Assembly (NCBI GenBank): GCA_934597175.1
Contig: CAKTQR010000021.1
Span: forward strand, 1-38,083
Source: an uncultured Oscillospiraceae bacterium
Lineage (GTDB): Bacteria; Bacillota; Clostridia; Oscillospirales; Oscillospiraceae
Direction of reading: 5' to 3'
DNA: 38,083 nt
The notes beneath the pieces are model-generated. The model was not told the DNA's origin. It did no database searches and was given only the letters and a program-made list of their open reading frames with translations. A program made the position numbers and the translations under genes. Positions 1 through 9,036 of the stretch are shown here, in pieces (the stretch's first letter is position 1; the number at the start of each line of letters is the position of its first letter).

Positions 1-27
1 TGCAAGTGCAATGCGGGACTTTTTCTG

Positions 28-681
28 TTATTCGGAATACTTATGAGCGTTTTCCAGGACCATTTCCTTGACCTTGAGAAGCCTTACCTTTGTGGCGTTT
101 TCGTTCTCCTCAAGCTTCATGGTGATGTAGCGGATGTTCGCCTCAAGCTCCGGGATCATGACATACTCGAGGGCATTTACCCTGCGGCGTGTCTTTTCGA
201 TCTCCTCGGCCAGCAGCTGCATGGTCTTTTCGACCTGCGCAAGCTCTAACATATCCTCAAACACCTTTGCCATCTGTTCGAGCGCATCGTCAAGCTCGCC
301 CGAGGTCTGTGCAAAGCCGTAGGGGTATATCTCCGACGGGTCGTTGTTCTTCGTATGGAACGAATACTCCGGCACATTGACGCTCATGATGTTTTTAAAA
401 GTGACGCCAAGCTCAACGCTCTGACGGGGGTACAAAAGCGCCTGCTCGAGTACCTCCGGCGACATGATGGCGCTTGCGACCTGCAATGACGCAAACGACG
501 CCGTGAGGCCCGTCTCGACACGCTCACGAAGCTCCTTGTTGAGCTTCACGATGTCCATAAACCTGCGCATAAGCTCATCACGCTTATCCTTCATCAGCTT
601 ATGGCCACGGCGGGCGGTCTTGAGTCTGCCCTTGAGCTGCTTGAGCATCATTCTTGTGGGGGTTATCGTGGTGCCTGCCAT
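28..681 (-). CDS. atpD/ntpD: V/A-type ATPase subunit D
   Basis: This is the central rotor stalk subunit D, which sits inside the A3B3 head and transmits rotation to the membrane ring. The 217-residue product is almost entirely helical with long charged stretches at both ends. The N-terminus carries the family-typical TPTRMMLKQLKGRLKTARRG start, and the C-terminal third has the RRVNALEYVMIPELE motif that is diagnostic of subunit D. Length is normal for the family. It is the last gene of the ATPase operon and begins 13 bases after subunit B, with a GAGGGGGCGG-type ribosome binding site before the ATG. No clear terminator is visible in the 27 bases before the window edge, so transcription may continue out of the window. 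Confidence 0.96.
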   Translation of the reverse strand: MAGTTITPTRMMLKQLKGRLKTARRGHKLMKDKRDELMRRFMDIVKLNKELRERVETGLTASFASLQVASAIMSPEVLEQALLYPRQSVELGVTFKNIMSVNVPEYSFHTKNNDPSEIYPYGFAQTSGELDDALEQMAKVFEDMLELAQVEKTMQLLAEEIEKTRRRVNALEYVMIPELEANIRYITMKLEENENATKVRLLKVKEMVLENAHKYSE

Positions 682-694
682 TAAAGCCGCCCCC

Positions 695-2062
695 TCACTT
701 CATGTATTTCTCGATAAACTCGGGCTTGATGCGCTTGAGCTCTGCTCTGGGCAGGATGCTCAGCAGCTTCCAGCCGAGGTCGAGAGTTTCTTCGATGCTT
801 CGGTTTGTGGTGTTGCCCTGATTGACATACTCCTTCTCAAACTCCTCGGCAAACTTTGCAAACAGCTTGTCGTCGTCGGAAAGGGCGGCCTCGCCGAGTA
901 TGGTCATGAGCTCCTTGGCGTCCTTGCCTCGTGAGTATGCCGCAAACAGCTGATTCATTGTGCCTGCGTGGTCCTCACGGGTCTTGCCGACACCGATACC
1001 CTTGTCCTTGAGTCGGCTAAGCGACGGGAGAACATCGATGGGCGGGACGATGCCCTTGCGGTGGAGGTCACGGGAGAGGATTATCTGACCCTCGGTGATG
1101 TAGCCGGTAAGGTCGGGGATGGGATGGGTCTTGTCGTCCTCGGGCATGGTCAGGATGGGGATCATGGTGATAGAGCCCTTGTGACCGATGCGGCGGCCGG
1201 CACGCTCGTACATGGTGGCAAGGTCGGTGTACAGGTAGCCGGGGTAGCCACGGCGGCCGGGTACTTCCTTTTTTGCTGCGGAGACCTCACGCAGAGCCTC
1301 GGCGTAGTTGGTGATATCGGTGATAATGACAAGCACCTGCATATCCTTCTCAAACGCCAGATACTCGGCGGCGGTCAGCGCCATACGGGGCGTTGCGATA
1401 CGCTCGACTGCCGGGTCGTTTGCGAGGTTTGAGAAAATGACGGTACGGTCGATAGCGCCGGTGCGTCTGAAGTCGTTTATGAAATACTCGGACTCCTCAA
1501 AGGTGATGCCGACGGCGGCAAACACGACAGCGAAATTCTCGCCGTCGCCGAGGACCTTTGCCTGACGGGCGATCTGAGCCGCCAGCGCCGCATGGGGAAG
1601 GCCGGATGCTGAGAAAATGGGTAGCTTCTGACCTCTGACGAGGGTGTTAAGGCCGTCAATTGCGGAAACGCCGGTCTGGATGAACTCTGCCGGGTATGCA
1701 CGGGCAGCCGGATTCATCGGCAGGCCGTTTATGTCACGGTAAGCGTCGGCGATTATATCCGGGCCGCCGTCGATGGGTCTGCCCATGCCGTTGAAGACAC
1801 GGCCGAGCATATCCTCGGAAACGGCAAGCTCCAGCGGGTGGCCGAGAAAGCGCACCTTGGTCTGGGCAAGGTTTATGCCCTGCGCCGATTCAAACAGCTG
1901 TACGACGGCACGGTCGCCGTCGACCTCGAGCACCTTGCAGCGGCGGACCTCGCCGTTAGGCAGCTCTATCTCCGCCAGCTCGTCATATGTGACGCCCTCG
2001 ACTCGGTCGACGACCATCAGGGGGCTGGCGATCTCTCTAATAGTTTTATACTCTTTTATCAT
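695..2062 (-). CDS. atpB/ntpB: V/A-type ATPase subunit B
   Basis: This is the non-catalytic, regulatory nucleotide-site subunit of the A3B3 head. The 455-residue length is typical. It carries the beta-barrel N-domain, the degenerate phosphate loop region SASGLPHAALAAQIARQA (no GxxxxGKT, as expected for B rather than A) and the RRGYPGYLYTDLATMYERAG signature shared by V/A B subunits. The ATG overlaps the stop of subunit A by four bases (ATGA), which indicates translational coupling between the A and B chains, present at 3:3 in the complex. Confidence 0.97.
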   Translation of the reverse strand: MIKEYKTIREIASPLMVVDRVEGVTYDELAEIELPNGEVRRCKVLEVDGDRAVVQLFESAQGINLAQTKVRFLGHPLELAVSEDMLGRVFNGMGRPIDGGPDIIADAYRDINGLPMNPAARAYPAEFIQTGVSAIDGLNTLVRGQKLPIFSASGLPHAALAAQIARQAKVLGDGENFAVVFAAVGITFEESEYFINDFRRTGAIDRTVIFSNLANDPAVERIATPRMALTAAEYLAFEKDMQVLVIITDITNYAEALREVSAAKKEVPGRRGYPGYLYTDLATMYERAGRRIGHKGSITMIPILTMPEDDKTHPIPDLTGYITEGQIILSRDLHRKGIVPPIDVLPSLSRLKDKGIGVGKTREDHAGTMNQLFAAYSRGKDAKELMTILGEAALSDDDKLFAKFAEEFEKEYVNQGNTTNRSIEETLDLGWKLLSILPRAELKRIKPEFIEKYMK

Positions 2063-3828
2063 GCGTCTTCACCTCCGGCAATGACCTCGTCGATCTCGGC
2101 TCGCATCTGGTCGAGGATGGCTTCGTACTCCTGCTCGTACTTGTCGGGAGCGACCATCTTGGCACGGCCGATCTTCTCTCTTGCGGATATGGCAAACAGC
2201 TTCTTCATCGGTGCGCCCTTGGAAAGCGCCTCTCTGCCGAGCCTGTCGAAGCTCAGGATGAGATTCATAAGCTCAAACTGCTTGCCGTAGGACGAATATG
2301 CGTCCTCGTCGACGAATGCGTTCTGCTGCAAAAAGTCCTCACGCAGCATCTTGGCAGTCTCCATGGTCAGTCGGTCGGCGGGGCTGAGTGCGTCCTGACC
2401 GACGAGGCGCACGATCTCCTGAAGCTCGCTTTCCTCCTGAAGGATGTGCATGGCCTTGTCTCTGTTTTCCATGTACTCCTCGCCGAACTCGTTTTTGTAC
2501 CACGCCTCAAGGGTGTCGACATACAGCGAGTAAGAGGTCAGCCAGTTGATGGCCGGGAAGTGGCGGGCGTATGCCAGCGAAGAATCAAGCGCCCAGAAGA
2601 CCTTGACTATACGCATGGTTGCCTGCGAAACGGGCTCGGAAATGTCGCCGCCCGGGGGCGAGACAGCGCCTATTGCGGTGACAGAGCCGTGACGCTCGTC
2701 AGCGCCGAGACACTCCACGCAGCCTGCTCTTTCATAAAACTGTGCGATACGGGATGCGAGGTACGCAGGGTAGCCTTCTTCGCCGGGCATCTCCTCGAGA
2801 CGGCCGGACATCTCACGCAGAGCCTCTGCCCAACGGGAGGTGGAGTCAGCCAGAACTGCGACATCGTAGCCCATGTCACGGAAGTATTCTGCGATGGTGA
2901 TGCCGGTGTAGATGGAAGCCTCACGGGCGGCAACGGGCATATCGGAGGTGTTTGCGATAAGCACGGTGCGCTTCATAAGGGGCTCGCCGTTGCGGGGGTC
3001 GGTAAGCTCGGGGAACTCCATGAGAACATCGGTCATCTCGTTGCCTCGCTCGCCGCAGCCGATGTAAACGACGATATCGACATCGGACCACTTTGCAAGC
3101 TGGTGCTGGACAACGGTCTTGCCCGAGCCGAACGGACCGGGGACTGCCGCCGTGCCGCCCTTTGCGATGGGGAAGAGCGTATCGATGATACGCTGGCCGG
3201 AGTTCATGGGCTTGGAGGGCATGAACTTCTTTGCATAGGGGCGGTTTATACGAACGGGCCACTTCTGCATCATGGTAAGCTCATGGCGCACCTTATTGCC
3301 GTCCTCGATAACGGCGACGGTCTCGGTAACGGTGAATGTACCGGACTCGATGGATACAACGGTGCCGCTCATGGTGGGAGGCACCATTATTTTGTGAAGT
3401 ATTGCGCTGGTCTCCTGCACCGTGCCGAGAACATCGCCGCCGGACAGCTTATCGCCGACCTTTGCAACGGGAGTAAACTCCCATTTCTTTTCACGGTTGA
3501 GTGCCGGGACATCAACGCCTCTGCTGATGGTAGAGCCGACACGGTCTCTTATCTCGGGCAGGGGTCTCTGGATGCCGTCATAGATGTTCTCCAGCATACC
3601 CGGTCCGAGCTCAACGGACATGGGCATGCCCGTGCTTTCGACGACTGCGCCCGGTCCGATGCCGGAGGTCTCCTCGTAAACCTGGATGGAGGCCTTGTCG
3701 CCGGTCATATTCAGTATCTCTCCGATAAGTCTCTGGGAGCCGACTCGGACGACATCGGATACATTGGCATCTGCCAGACCCTCTGCGACCACAAGCGGGC
3801 CGGAAACTTTAGTTATAGTTCCGCTCAT
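2059..3828 (-). CDS. atpA/ntpA: V/A-type ATPase catalytic subunit A
   Basis: This is the catalytic subunit that hydrolyses or synthesises ATP. The 589-residue length is normal. The Walker A motif GPFGSGKT lies at residues 231-238, followed by the GCGERGNEMTDVLMEFPEL segment that supplies the catalytic glutamate, and LADSTSRWAEALREMSGRLEEMPGEEGYPAYL further on. Residues 110-190 hold the non-homologous insertion that separates V/A A subunits from F-type beta subunits. The start is supported by AAGGAGAG eight bases upstream. It follows subunit F by 12 bases and overlaps subunit B by four. Confidence 0.98.
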   Translation of the reverse strand: MSGTITKVSGPLVVAEGLADANVSDVVRVGSQRLIGEILNMTGDKASIQVYEETSGIGPGAVVESTGMPMSVELGPGMLENIYDGIQRPLPEIRDRVGSTISRGVDVPALNREKKWEFTPVAKVGDKLSGGDVLGTVQETSAILHKIMVPPTMSGTVVSIESGTFTVTETVAVIEDGNKVRHELTMMQKWPVRINRPYAKKFMPSKPMNSGQRIIDTLFPIAKGGTAAVPGPFGSGKTVVQHQLAKWSDVDIVVYIGCGERGNEMTDVLMEFPELTDPRNGEPLMKRTVLIANTSDMPVAAREASIYTGITIAEYFRDMGYDVAVLADSTSRWAEALREMSGRLEEMPGEEGYPAYLASRIAQFYERAGCVECLGADERHGSVTAIGAVSPPGGDISEPVSQATMRIVKVFWALDSSLAYARHFPAINWLTSYSLYVDTLEAWYKNEFGEEYMENRDKAMHILQEESELQEIVRLVGQDALSPADRLTMETAKMLREDFLQQNAFVDEDAYSSYGKQFELMNLILSFDRLGREALSKGAPMKKLFAISAREKIGRAKMVAPDKYEQEYEAILDQMRAEIDEVIAGGEDA

Positions 3829-3840
3829 TATTTTCTCTCC

Positions 3841-4164
3841 TTAATTATTTTCAAGGATATTCGTGCCTATCGCACGCTCGACCGCAGCATTAAGAGCCGA
3901 CAGACCCAAGCCGAGGCTGCCCTCTCTGCCGGGGATAAGGATTATCGCAGGCATGGGGCTGTCCTTATATTTGTCTATCTCCGAGCCGAGCTCGGCGGCG
4001 AGGTTTTCCTCGATGTAGATTATCGCAACATCCTCCCGCTCACGGGTCAGACTGCGCAGAGCTTTCTTTGCCTCGGCGGCATCCGCAACGGGGTATGCCT
4101 CAAGGCCGAGCGCCGTAAAGCCCATGACGGTCTCACGACCGCCGATGACCGCAATTTTAAGCAT
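3841..4164 (-). CDS. atpF/ntpG: V/A-type ATPase subunit F
   Basis: This is the small Rossmann-like subunit F that binds the central stalk with D. The ATG at 4164 (MLKIAVIGGRETVMGF) was preferred over a start 16 codons upstream, because family members begin exactly at this beta strand and because the upstream extension lies inside the end of subunit C. The protein has 107 residues, with the GFTALGLEAYPVADAAEAKKALR pattern and a central IIYIEENLA segment typical of the family. It overlaps the end of subunit C by eight bases. Confidence 0.93.
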   Translation of the reverse strand: MLKIAVIGGRETVMGFTALGLEAYPVADAAEAKKALRSLTREREDVAIIYIEENLAAELGSEIDKYKDSPMPAIILIPGREGSLGLGLSALNAAVERAIGTNILENN

Positions 4165-5152
4165 ATAGATCACGCAGCCTTTCCTGTATAGTCTCGGGAG
4201 CGATGCCCGCAAGGCGGCCGGTGAGTATCATCCTGACTGCGGTGATCTCGGTCTCCTGCGCAGCGATGAAGGCTGCCACGGCCTCCTCGCCGAAGGCGAC
4301 GAGCTTCGCCTTTTTAAGATACTCGGTCACGGCATTGTCGCAGGCCTTCTCAAAATCGGTCATCCTGCCGCCGGTACACGCCTGAGCGCCGCAAAGTGCC
4401 GCCTTTTCGAGTATGGAATTTGCGTACAGCGCCGAGAGCGTTTCCTCGGAGGTGCTTGCGGCGCAAACACGGTCGATGTCCACATTGCCGCCCGGGATGA
4501 GCGCTGCGAACAGGAAGTCTGCGTCCTTGCGCATCCTCACGGTGCGCACTGCGCTGCGCAGATTGATGCTGTCGATGACAAGCTTCACATAGCCGACTAA
4601 AAATCCGCTGCCGGTGTCGTGCGCCATGTCGAGCATTTCCTTATAGCAGGCTCTGTCGAGCTCAAAGTCGGCAAGCTGGGGGTTTGCCGTTCTGGCGAGG
4701 ATGCTCTTTGCCGATGCGGCGGCTTTCGCAAGCTCGCTCGGCAGTGCCGAGAAGCTGTCGGTAGATATGCACTCGACCATGGTTTCAGGCTTTACTCTGC
4801 CGCAGGGGCTTAATAGATCCGTCCTCGTGTCGCCGGTCTTTATGACGGTCTTTGCGTTGTGGTAGTCATACGCCACACGGAACACATCGACGACCGTCTT
4901 GTCGGGTGCGAGCCGTCCGAGCTCCTCGAACATCTCCGCCTGACGGCGGGAGAGCGCCTGCTCTATCTCCTTTGCGCTCATTGCGGACATGTCCTCATAT
5001 CCGCTGTCGCACAGAAGCTTTGCCGCTTCCTCGAAGCTTTGAGCCGAGAGCATACGCTCGGCCTTTTCACCGGTGAGCATCTTGGCTTCTCTGGCTCTGA
5101 GCATGGCCGACAGGCACAGGTAATCTTTTTTATTACACTTTTTGTTAGCCAA
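4157..5152 (-). CDS. atpC/ntpC: V/A-type ATPase subunit C
   Basis: This is subunit C (the d-subunit homologue), the funnel-shaped collar that joins the central stalk to the K ring. The 331 residues are mostly helical and match the usual length. Family-like segments include LCLSAMLRAREAKMLTGEKAERML near the N-terminus and VFRVAYDYHNAKTVIKTG. The start codon is TTG at 5152. It is supported by GGGAGG seven bases upstream and by the absence of an in-frame ATG until far into the first helix. A non-ATG start may lower its output relative to A and B, which fits one copy per complex; that last point is inference. Confidence 0.93.
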   Translation of the reverse strand: MANKKCNKKDYLCLSAMLRAREAKMLTGEKAERMLSAQSFEEAAKLLCDSGYEDMSAMSAKEIEQALSRRQAEMFEELGRLAPDKTVVDVFRVAYDYHNAKTVIKTGDTRTDLLSPCGRVKPETMVECISTDSFSALPSELAKAAASAKSILARTANPQLADFELDRACYKEMLDMAHDTGSGFLVGYVKLVIDSINLRSAVRTVRMRKDADFLFAALIPGGNVDIDRVCAASTSEETLSALYANSILEKAALCGAQACTGGRMTDFEKACDNAVTEYLKKAKLVAFGEEAVAAFIAAQETEITAVRMILTGRLAGIAPETIQERLRDLYA

Positions 5153-5178
5153 ATCTTAACCTCCCTTTCGGGGCATGC

Positions 5179-5778
5179 TCATTCAAACAGCACATTTGCG
5201 ACCTCGGCCACCATGGTCTTATGGCAGCGGTCGACGAGCATTTCCGCACTGCAATTGAGCTCTATTCCGTTTTCTATGAGAACAAAGCCGCCGCAGATAT
5301 TGACCGCTTCATCGGCGACCGTGAGCTTTCCGACCTTGCCTTGGGCTGCAAGCAGCTCGTTTGCCTTGTCTGCTATGCGCTGTCCACATTCGTCTTTATC
5401 ATTTTTGCAGAAGTACATCGTCTCCGTGCCGGTCTGCGACACCTTGGCTGCCATATCGGCGAACAAAGCCACATACTCGTCCCGGGGCAGCTCGCACAGG
5501 AGCGATACGGCCTTTGCAAAGGTCTCGACCACTCTTTCCTGCTTTGCGCCCAGAACGCTCTTCTTGGCTTCCATCTCGGCCATACGGAGCTTGCGGCCGT
5601 ACAGCGCCTCGCACTCGGCCTCGCCCTCACGAATGAGCCTGTCGTAAGCCTCCTGCGCTGCTTTCTCGCCGGCACTGCGAATTTCTTCCGCTTTTTTGTT
5701 TGCCTCATCAAGCAGCGCCTGAGCCTGAGCCTTGGCGTCGCTTTCTATATGGGCAATGATCTTTTCAGTGCCTTTCAT
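5179..5778 (-). CDS. atpE/ntpE: V/A-type ATPase subunit E
   Basis: This is the peripheral stalk subunit E. The 199-residue chain begins with a long charged coiled coil (IAHIESDAKAQAQALLDEANKKAEEIRSAGEKAA) that pairs with subunit G/H, and it ends with a globular alpha/beta part (GGFVLIENGIELNCSAEMLVD) that caps the head. The ribosome binding site AAGGAG lies eight bases before the ATG. It sits between subunits K and C in the operon, 22 bases after K. Confidence 0.95.
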   Translation of the reverse strand: MKGTEKIIAHIESDAKAQAQALLDEANKKAEEIRSAGEKAAQEAYDRLIREGEAECEALYGRKLRMAEMEAKKSVLGAKQERVVETFAKAVSLLCELPRDEYVALFADMAAKVSQTGTETMYFCKNDKDECGQRIADKANELLAAQGKVGKLTVADEAVNICGGFVLIENGIELNCSAEMLVDRCHKTMVAEVANVLFE

Positions 5779-5800
5779 ACATCTAACTCCTTGCTTTTTA

Positions 5801-6271
5801 TCAGAAGCTCAGGCCGTTGAGCATAAGGAAGGATGCCAGCAGGGACAAAATTGCGTAGAACTCAACGATGATGCAGAAGATCATGCCCTTGGACCAGTCG
5901 TCGGGCTTCTTTGCAAGAATGTTGATGGATGCCGCTGCGACCTTGCCCTGTGCGACTGCGGAAAGCAGACCGCCGATGGCGATGGGCAGACATGCGCTGA
6001 ACACCTGCATGCCCTGCTCAACGGTCATGCCCGGAACGAGCTTGCCGAAAGCGAGAAACCAGATAACGAAGCCGTACAGACCCTGAGTACCGGGGATGAC
6101 CTGGATGATAAGTGCTTTACCGAACTTGCTGGGATCTTCCGCTGCCAGTCCCGCAGCTGCCTCACCGGCAATGCCCGTGCCCTTTGCCGAGCCTACGCAA
6201 GCGAGAAACGCAGCCATACCTGCGCCGAGAAGTGCAATGGCGTAACCGCCGATGGTGTTCAGAAATTCCAT
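5801..6271 (-). CDS. atpK/ntpK: V/A-type ATPase rotor ring subunit K (Na+-type)
   Basis: This is the 156-residue double-hairpin proteolipid that forms the membrane rotor. Four transmembrane helices are visible. Thr62, Gln63, Gln108 and Glu137 lie in PGTQGLYG, AVAQGKVAA and IIVEFYAI. They match, with a constant shift of two, the Na+-coordinating residues Thr64, Gln65, Gln110 and Glu139 of Enterococcus hirae NtpK; Tyr66 matches its Tyr68. The first hairpin lacks a second carboxylate, as in NtpK. The sequence therefore points to Na+ rather than H+ coupling. AGGAGG lies just before the ATG. Confidence 0.96.
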   Translation of the reverse strand: MEFLNTIGGYAIALLGAGMAAFLACVGSAKGTGIAGEAAAGLAAEDPSKFGKALIIQVIPGTQGLYGFVIWFLAFGKLVPGMTVEQGMQVFSACLPIAIGGLLSAVAQGKVAAASINILAKKPDDWSKGMIFCIIVEFYAILSLLASFLMLNGLSF

Positions 6272-6302
6272 TATAATATCCTCCTAAATTTATATATGTG
6301 TT

Positions 6303-8300
6303 TTATTCTTTTACATCGTAGTACTTGGAGTTGACCTTGAGCGGCATAAACGGCTTGCCGCCGTCGACATAGAACTTGCCGAAGAACTCAAGACACTGCA
6401 AGCGCAGGTCATGGACGAAACAGCCCAAAAGGTTAAGTCCGAAGTTGAGCGCATGGCCGATAATGAAGATGGCCAAGAACGCCAAGACCGTCAGGACATT
6501 CAGTCCGCACGATTCTGCGGGCATGAGCGCAATGGTGTTAAACACCTGAGCGACAACACCGCCTGCAAGCATGAGCGCCATGATACGGGAATACGACAGT
6601 ACATCGCCGAACCAGCCCGTCAGCGTATTGTAGATACAGCCGAACGCTGAGCCGAGCTTACCGAAGATACCCTTTGAGTGGCGGCCTGCGCCGAACAGGA
6701 GCATGACGCTGCCGACGATGAGTACCGCCATGCCGGCCGTGCCGAGCACCGCCGGAGCGGACGGAAGCAGCATCGTGCTGCCCCACATAATGCCGCCGAT
6801 GAGGATGACCCACAGCGAGCCTTCCTCAAATATGCCGTCGAGCACATTGCCCGCCTTGCACTTTTCCACAAAGCTTATCACCATGCCGGTGTTAAGGTGG
6901 AAAAGTCCGACGACCAGCGAGCCGTACAGAACGGTGTTGCTGTCATTTACGGGACTGAACAGATACGGAAGTCCCGCCCATGTGCTCGCGGGATTTATAA
7001 GATGCACCAAGCGGTACGGGATATCGCCGAAGAAGCCGCCGGTGAGTGCGCCCATTATCATGGTCGATATGCCCGCATACAAAAGCAGCTCACAAAACGC
7101 AAGCGTGCCGCCCTTGGGCTTTATCTTTTTCATCGCAACGATGGCAGCCAGCACCATCACGAGACCGTAGCCGATGTCGGCCATCATAAGTCCGTAGATG
7201 ATTATGAAAAACGGCGCCATCATCGGGTTTGCGTCAACGCCGTTGTACGCCGGCAGGCTGTACATGTTGGTTATCATGTTCATCGAGTTTGTCAGCCTGT
7301 TGCTCTTAAGCTGCACCGGCACGACGGGGTACTCGTCCTCGGTCGGCTCGCTGACCTCGTATGCGCAGTCAAATTTGCCGAGAAGCTTTTCAAGCTCGGT
7401 CTCTTTCTCTGCGGGAAACCAGCCGTCGAGAACGACGGTGCTTTGCGTCCCCATGAGCTTATCCTCGGCTTCGCAGAAGGCGATGTCGGTGTCGGCTCTG
7501 TCCGCCCAAAGCTCAAGAGCCGCTCTGTGCTCTGCCTTTGACTTGACATCCCTGATAAGTTGACTTTTCTCCACTCCGAGCTTCAAGAGCTCCGTCATAT
7601 ACCCGTCCGAGCACTCTCTGGGAGTGCCGGTCATGCCGGAAAAGCTCATGAGCGAGAAGCTGTAGTCCCTGAGCGCCTCAAGCGCCTTTAAATGCTGCGA
7701 GCGGTGGCTCAAAAGCACGAGATAGTGCTGGAGCTTATCTTTCGACACCTCAAATAGCTCCGCCTCGTCGGCGGCCTCGGCAAGTCTTGCCTTAATGTCA
7801 TCGAGCGATGCCTTTGCCGGGCATGCGCCGAGGAACATGATGCTGTCCCGAGTGCCCTCGGTCTCCAAGGGGCAGTCGAAGCTCAGCCACGGTGCAAGAG
7901 ATTCGATAAGTCCTCTTACCCGGCTTTCCTCCGTGCCGATGCGCTTTATCCTGTCCTCATCGGCGATAAGACCCTCGGCCACGCTGCGATATTTTTCGAG
8001 GCTCTCCCTGTTCAGAAATTCCGAAAGCGCCACATCGGGCTTTGCCGACAGCAGCGAGCTTTTCGCCGGAGCGTATGTATTGAGCACTCCGATAGCCTGC
8101 TGCAAAAGCGCCTTTTCGGCTCTGCGCTCGGAAACGCTGCTCGACTCCCGGCTCAAATACTGAGAAAGCTCCGGGGCAATGCCGTCATCTTCCGGCTCCC
8201 GAAGCTCAACACAGCCGAAAATCATCAGTTGCTTGAGCAGCTCATCCTTCTGATCCCGAACAGCCATCAGCCTCAGCTTTTTCATTTTTACGATGGCCAT
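6303..8300 (-). CDS. atpI/ntpI: V/A-type ATPase subunit I (a-subunit, stator)
   Basis: This is the membrane stator that forms the ion half-channels against the K ring. The 665 residues divide into a cytoplasmic, coiled-coil-rich half (about residues 1-340) and a membrane half with seven or eight helices starting near YSLPAYNGVDANPMMAPFFIIIYGLMMADIGYG, a strongly conserved family segment. The GDVLSYSRIMALMLAGGVVAQ helix near residue 560 carries an arginine of the kind that faces the rotor carboxylate. The ATG overlaps the stop codon of subunit H by one base (TAATG). Confidence 0.96.
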   Translation of the reverse strand: MAIVKMKKLRLMAVRDQKDELLKQLMIFGCVELREPEDDGIAPELSQYLSRESSSVSERRAEKALLQQAIGVLNTYAPAKSSLLSAKPDVALSEFLNRESLEKYRSVAEGLIADEDRIKRIGTEESRVRGLIESLAPWLSFDCPLETEGTRDSIMFLGACPAKASLDDIKARLAEAADEAELFEVSKDKLQHYLVLLSHRSQHLKALEALRDYSFSLMSFSGMTGTPRECSDGYMTELLKLGVEKSQLIRDVKSKAEHRAALELWADRADTDIAFCEAEDKLMGTQSTVVLDGWFPAEKETELEKLLGKFDCAYEVSEPTEDEYPVVPVQLKSNRLTNSMNMITNMYSLPAYNGVDANPMMAPFFIIIYGLMMADIGYGLVMVLAAIVAMKKIKPKGGTLAFCELLLYAGISTMIMGALTGGFFGDIPYRLVHLINPASTWAGLPYLFSPVNDSNTVLYGSLVVGLFHLNTGMVISFVEKCKAGNVLDGIFEEGSLWVILIGGIMWGSTMLLPSAPAVLGTAGMAVLIVGSVMLLFGAGRHSKGIFGKLGSAFGCIYNTLTGWFGDVLSYSRIMALMLAGGVVAQVFNTIALMPAESCGLNVLTVLAFLAIFIIGHALNFGLNLLGCFVHDLRLQCLEFFGKFYVDGGKPFMPLKVNSKYYDVKE

Positions 8301-8614
8301 TAACTGTTCACGATCCTTTCTACGACCATAGTCGCCGTGCTTGTGATACGCTTGTCGGCTCTGGCGTTGAGTACCGCAACCTTGGTTTCGGCAGCACTAT
8401 TGATTTTTTCGATCTCCTCGGCAGCCTTGGCTTCGGTGCGGCTTATCATCCCGTCGACCTCGTCCTTGGCCTTCAGCGCAGCCTTCTCTACATCGGCCTT
8501 GCTGAAAACCTCCGCCTCTGCAACGATGCGCTTAGCCTCCGCCTGAGCATCGTCCACGAGCTGCTTGGCTCTTTCCTCTGCCAGAGAAACATCAACTATC
8601 GCTTCAAACGGCAT
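8300..8614 (-). CDS. V/A-type ATPase peripheral stalk subunit G/H
   Basis: This is the first gene of the ATPase operon. It encodes a 104-residue, highly charged, nearly all-helical protein (AEERAKQLVDDAQAEAKRIVAEAEV and so on) that resembles the coiled-coil partner of subunit E. The ATG at 8614 (MPFEAIVDVSL) was chosen because AAAGGGGGTG lies just upstream; a start 15 codons earlier would place the ribosome binding site inside the coding region. Small stalk subunits are poorly conserved in sequence, so the call rests on position, length and coiled-coil character. Confidence 0.85.
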   Translation of the reverse strand: MPFEAIVDVSLAEERAKQLVDDAQAEAKRIVAEAEVFSKADVEKAALKAKDEVDGMISRTEAKAAEEIEKINSAAETKVAVLNARADKRITSTATMVVERIVNS

Positions 8615-8665
8615 CAGAGCACCCCCCTTTCCGAAATTTATATGGATTAACAACTGCAACAGTTT

Positions 8666-8695
8666 GTATAACAGTCAGTATGTGCATGATAACAA
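8666..8695 (-). promoter_or_regulatory. Candidate promoter of the V-ATPase operon
   Basis: The leftward strand has TTGTTA at 8695-8690, an 18-base spacer and TTATAC at 8671-8666, about 50 bases before the first ATPase start. The match is moderate and other hexamers are possible in this AT-rich stretch. Confidence 0.4.
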
Positions 8696-8883
8696 AATAA
8701 GCACTGAAAAACAAGGATTTTTCGGCACTTTGATTGACAAATTCAAATCAATTGAGATGGTTAAAACTTCATCAAATGTGTCCCTCTGCCGCCCCTCGGC
8801 GCAAAGCCTTGATATGCCGATATAGTTTGCAAATTAACGCTCTGTTCTGCCAAAATTGACATTTAATTCGCAACCGCACAGGC

Positions 8884-8901
8884 GTTAAGATGGTGTTAAG
8901 A
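8884..8901 (+). promoter_or_regulatory. Tandem GTTAAGA repeat, possible response-regulator site
   Basis: GTTAAGA occurs at 8884-8890 and again at 8895-8901, exactly 11 bases apart. Direct repeats of six or seven bases with 11-base phasing are typical of OmpR/PhoB-family response regulators. It lies about 55 bases upstream of the -35 element of the rightward gene. The remaining bases of 8700-8950 show nothing else recognisable. Confidence 0.35.
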
Positions 8902-8954
8902 TTTTTCGTTTTCGGCATATTGCCCGAGTTTGTGTAAAATATTCTAATTTTCGC

Positions 8955-8983
8955 TTGCAAAACATCGAGATAACTTATATAAT
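8955..8983 (+). promoter_or_regulatory. Promoter of the E2-like acyltransferase gene
   Basis: TTGCAA at 8955-8960, a 17-base spacer and a perfect TATAAT at 8978-8983. The transcript would start about 45 bases before the ATG at 9037, whose ribosome binding site is GGGAGG. Confidence 0.8.
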
Positions 8984-9036
8984 GCAAGTGTGAAATTAAA
9001 TCAAAATTTTGAAATACTTCGCCGGGAGGCTTAATA

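Noticed and set aside
2446..4191. 581-codon open frame on the rightward strand
   Set aside because: It is antisense to the ATPase A and F genes, whose protein families are unmistakable. It has no ribosome binding site, and its composition (rich in Cys, His, Gly) is typical of the reverse of a GC-rich gene.
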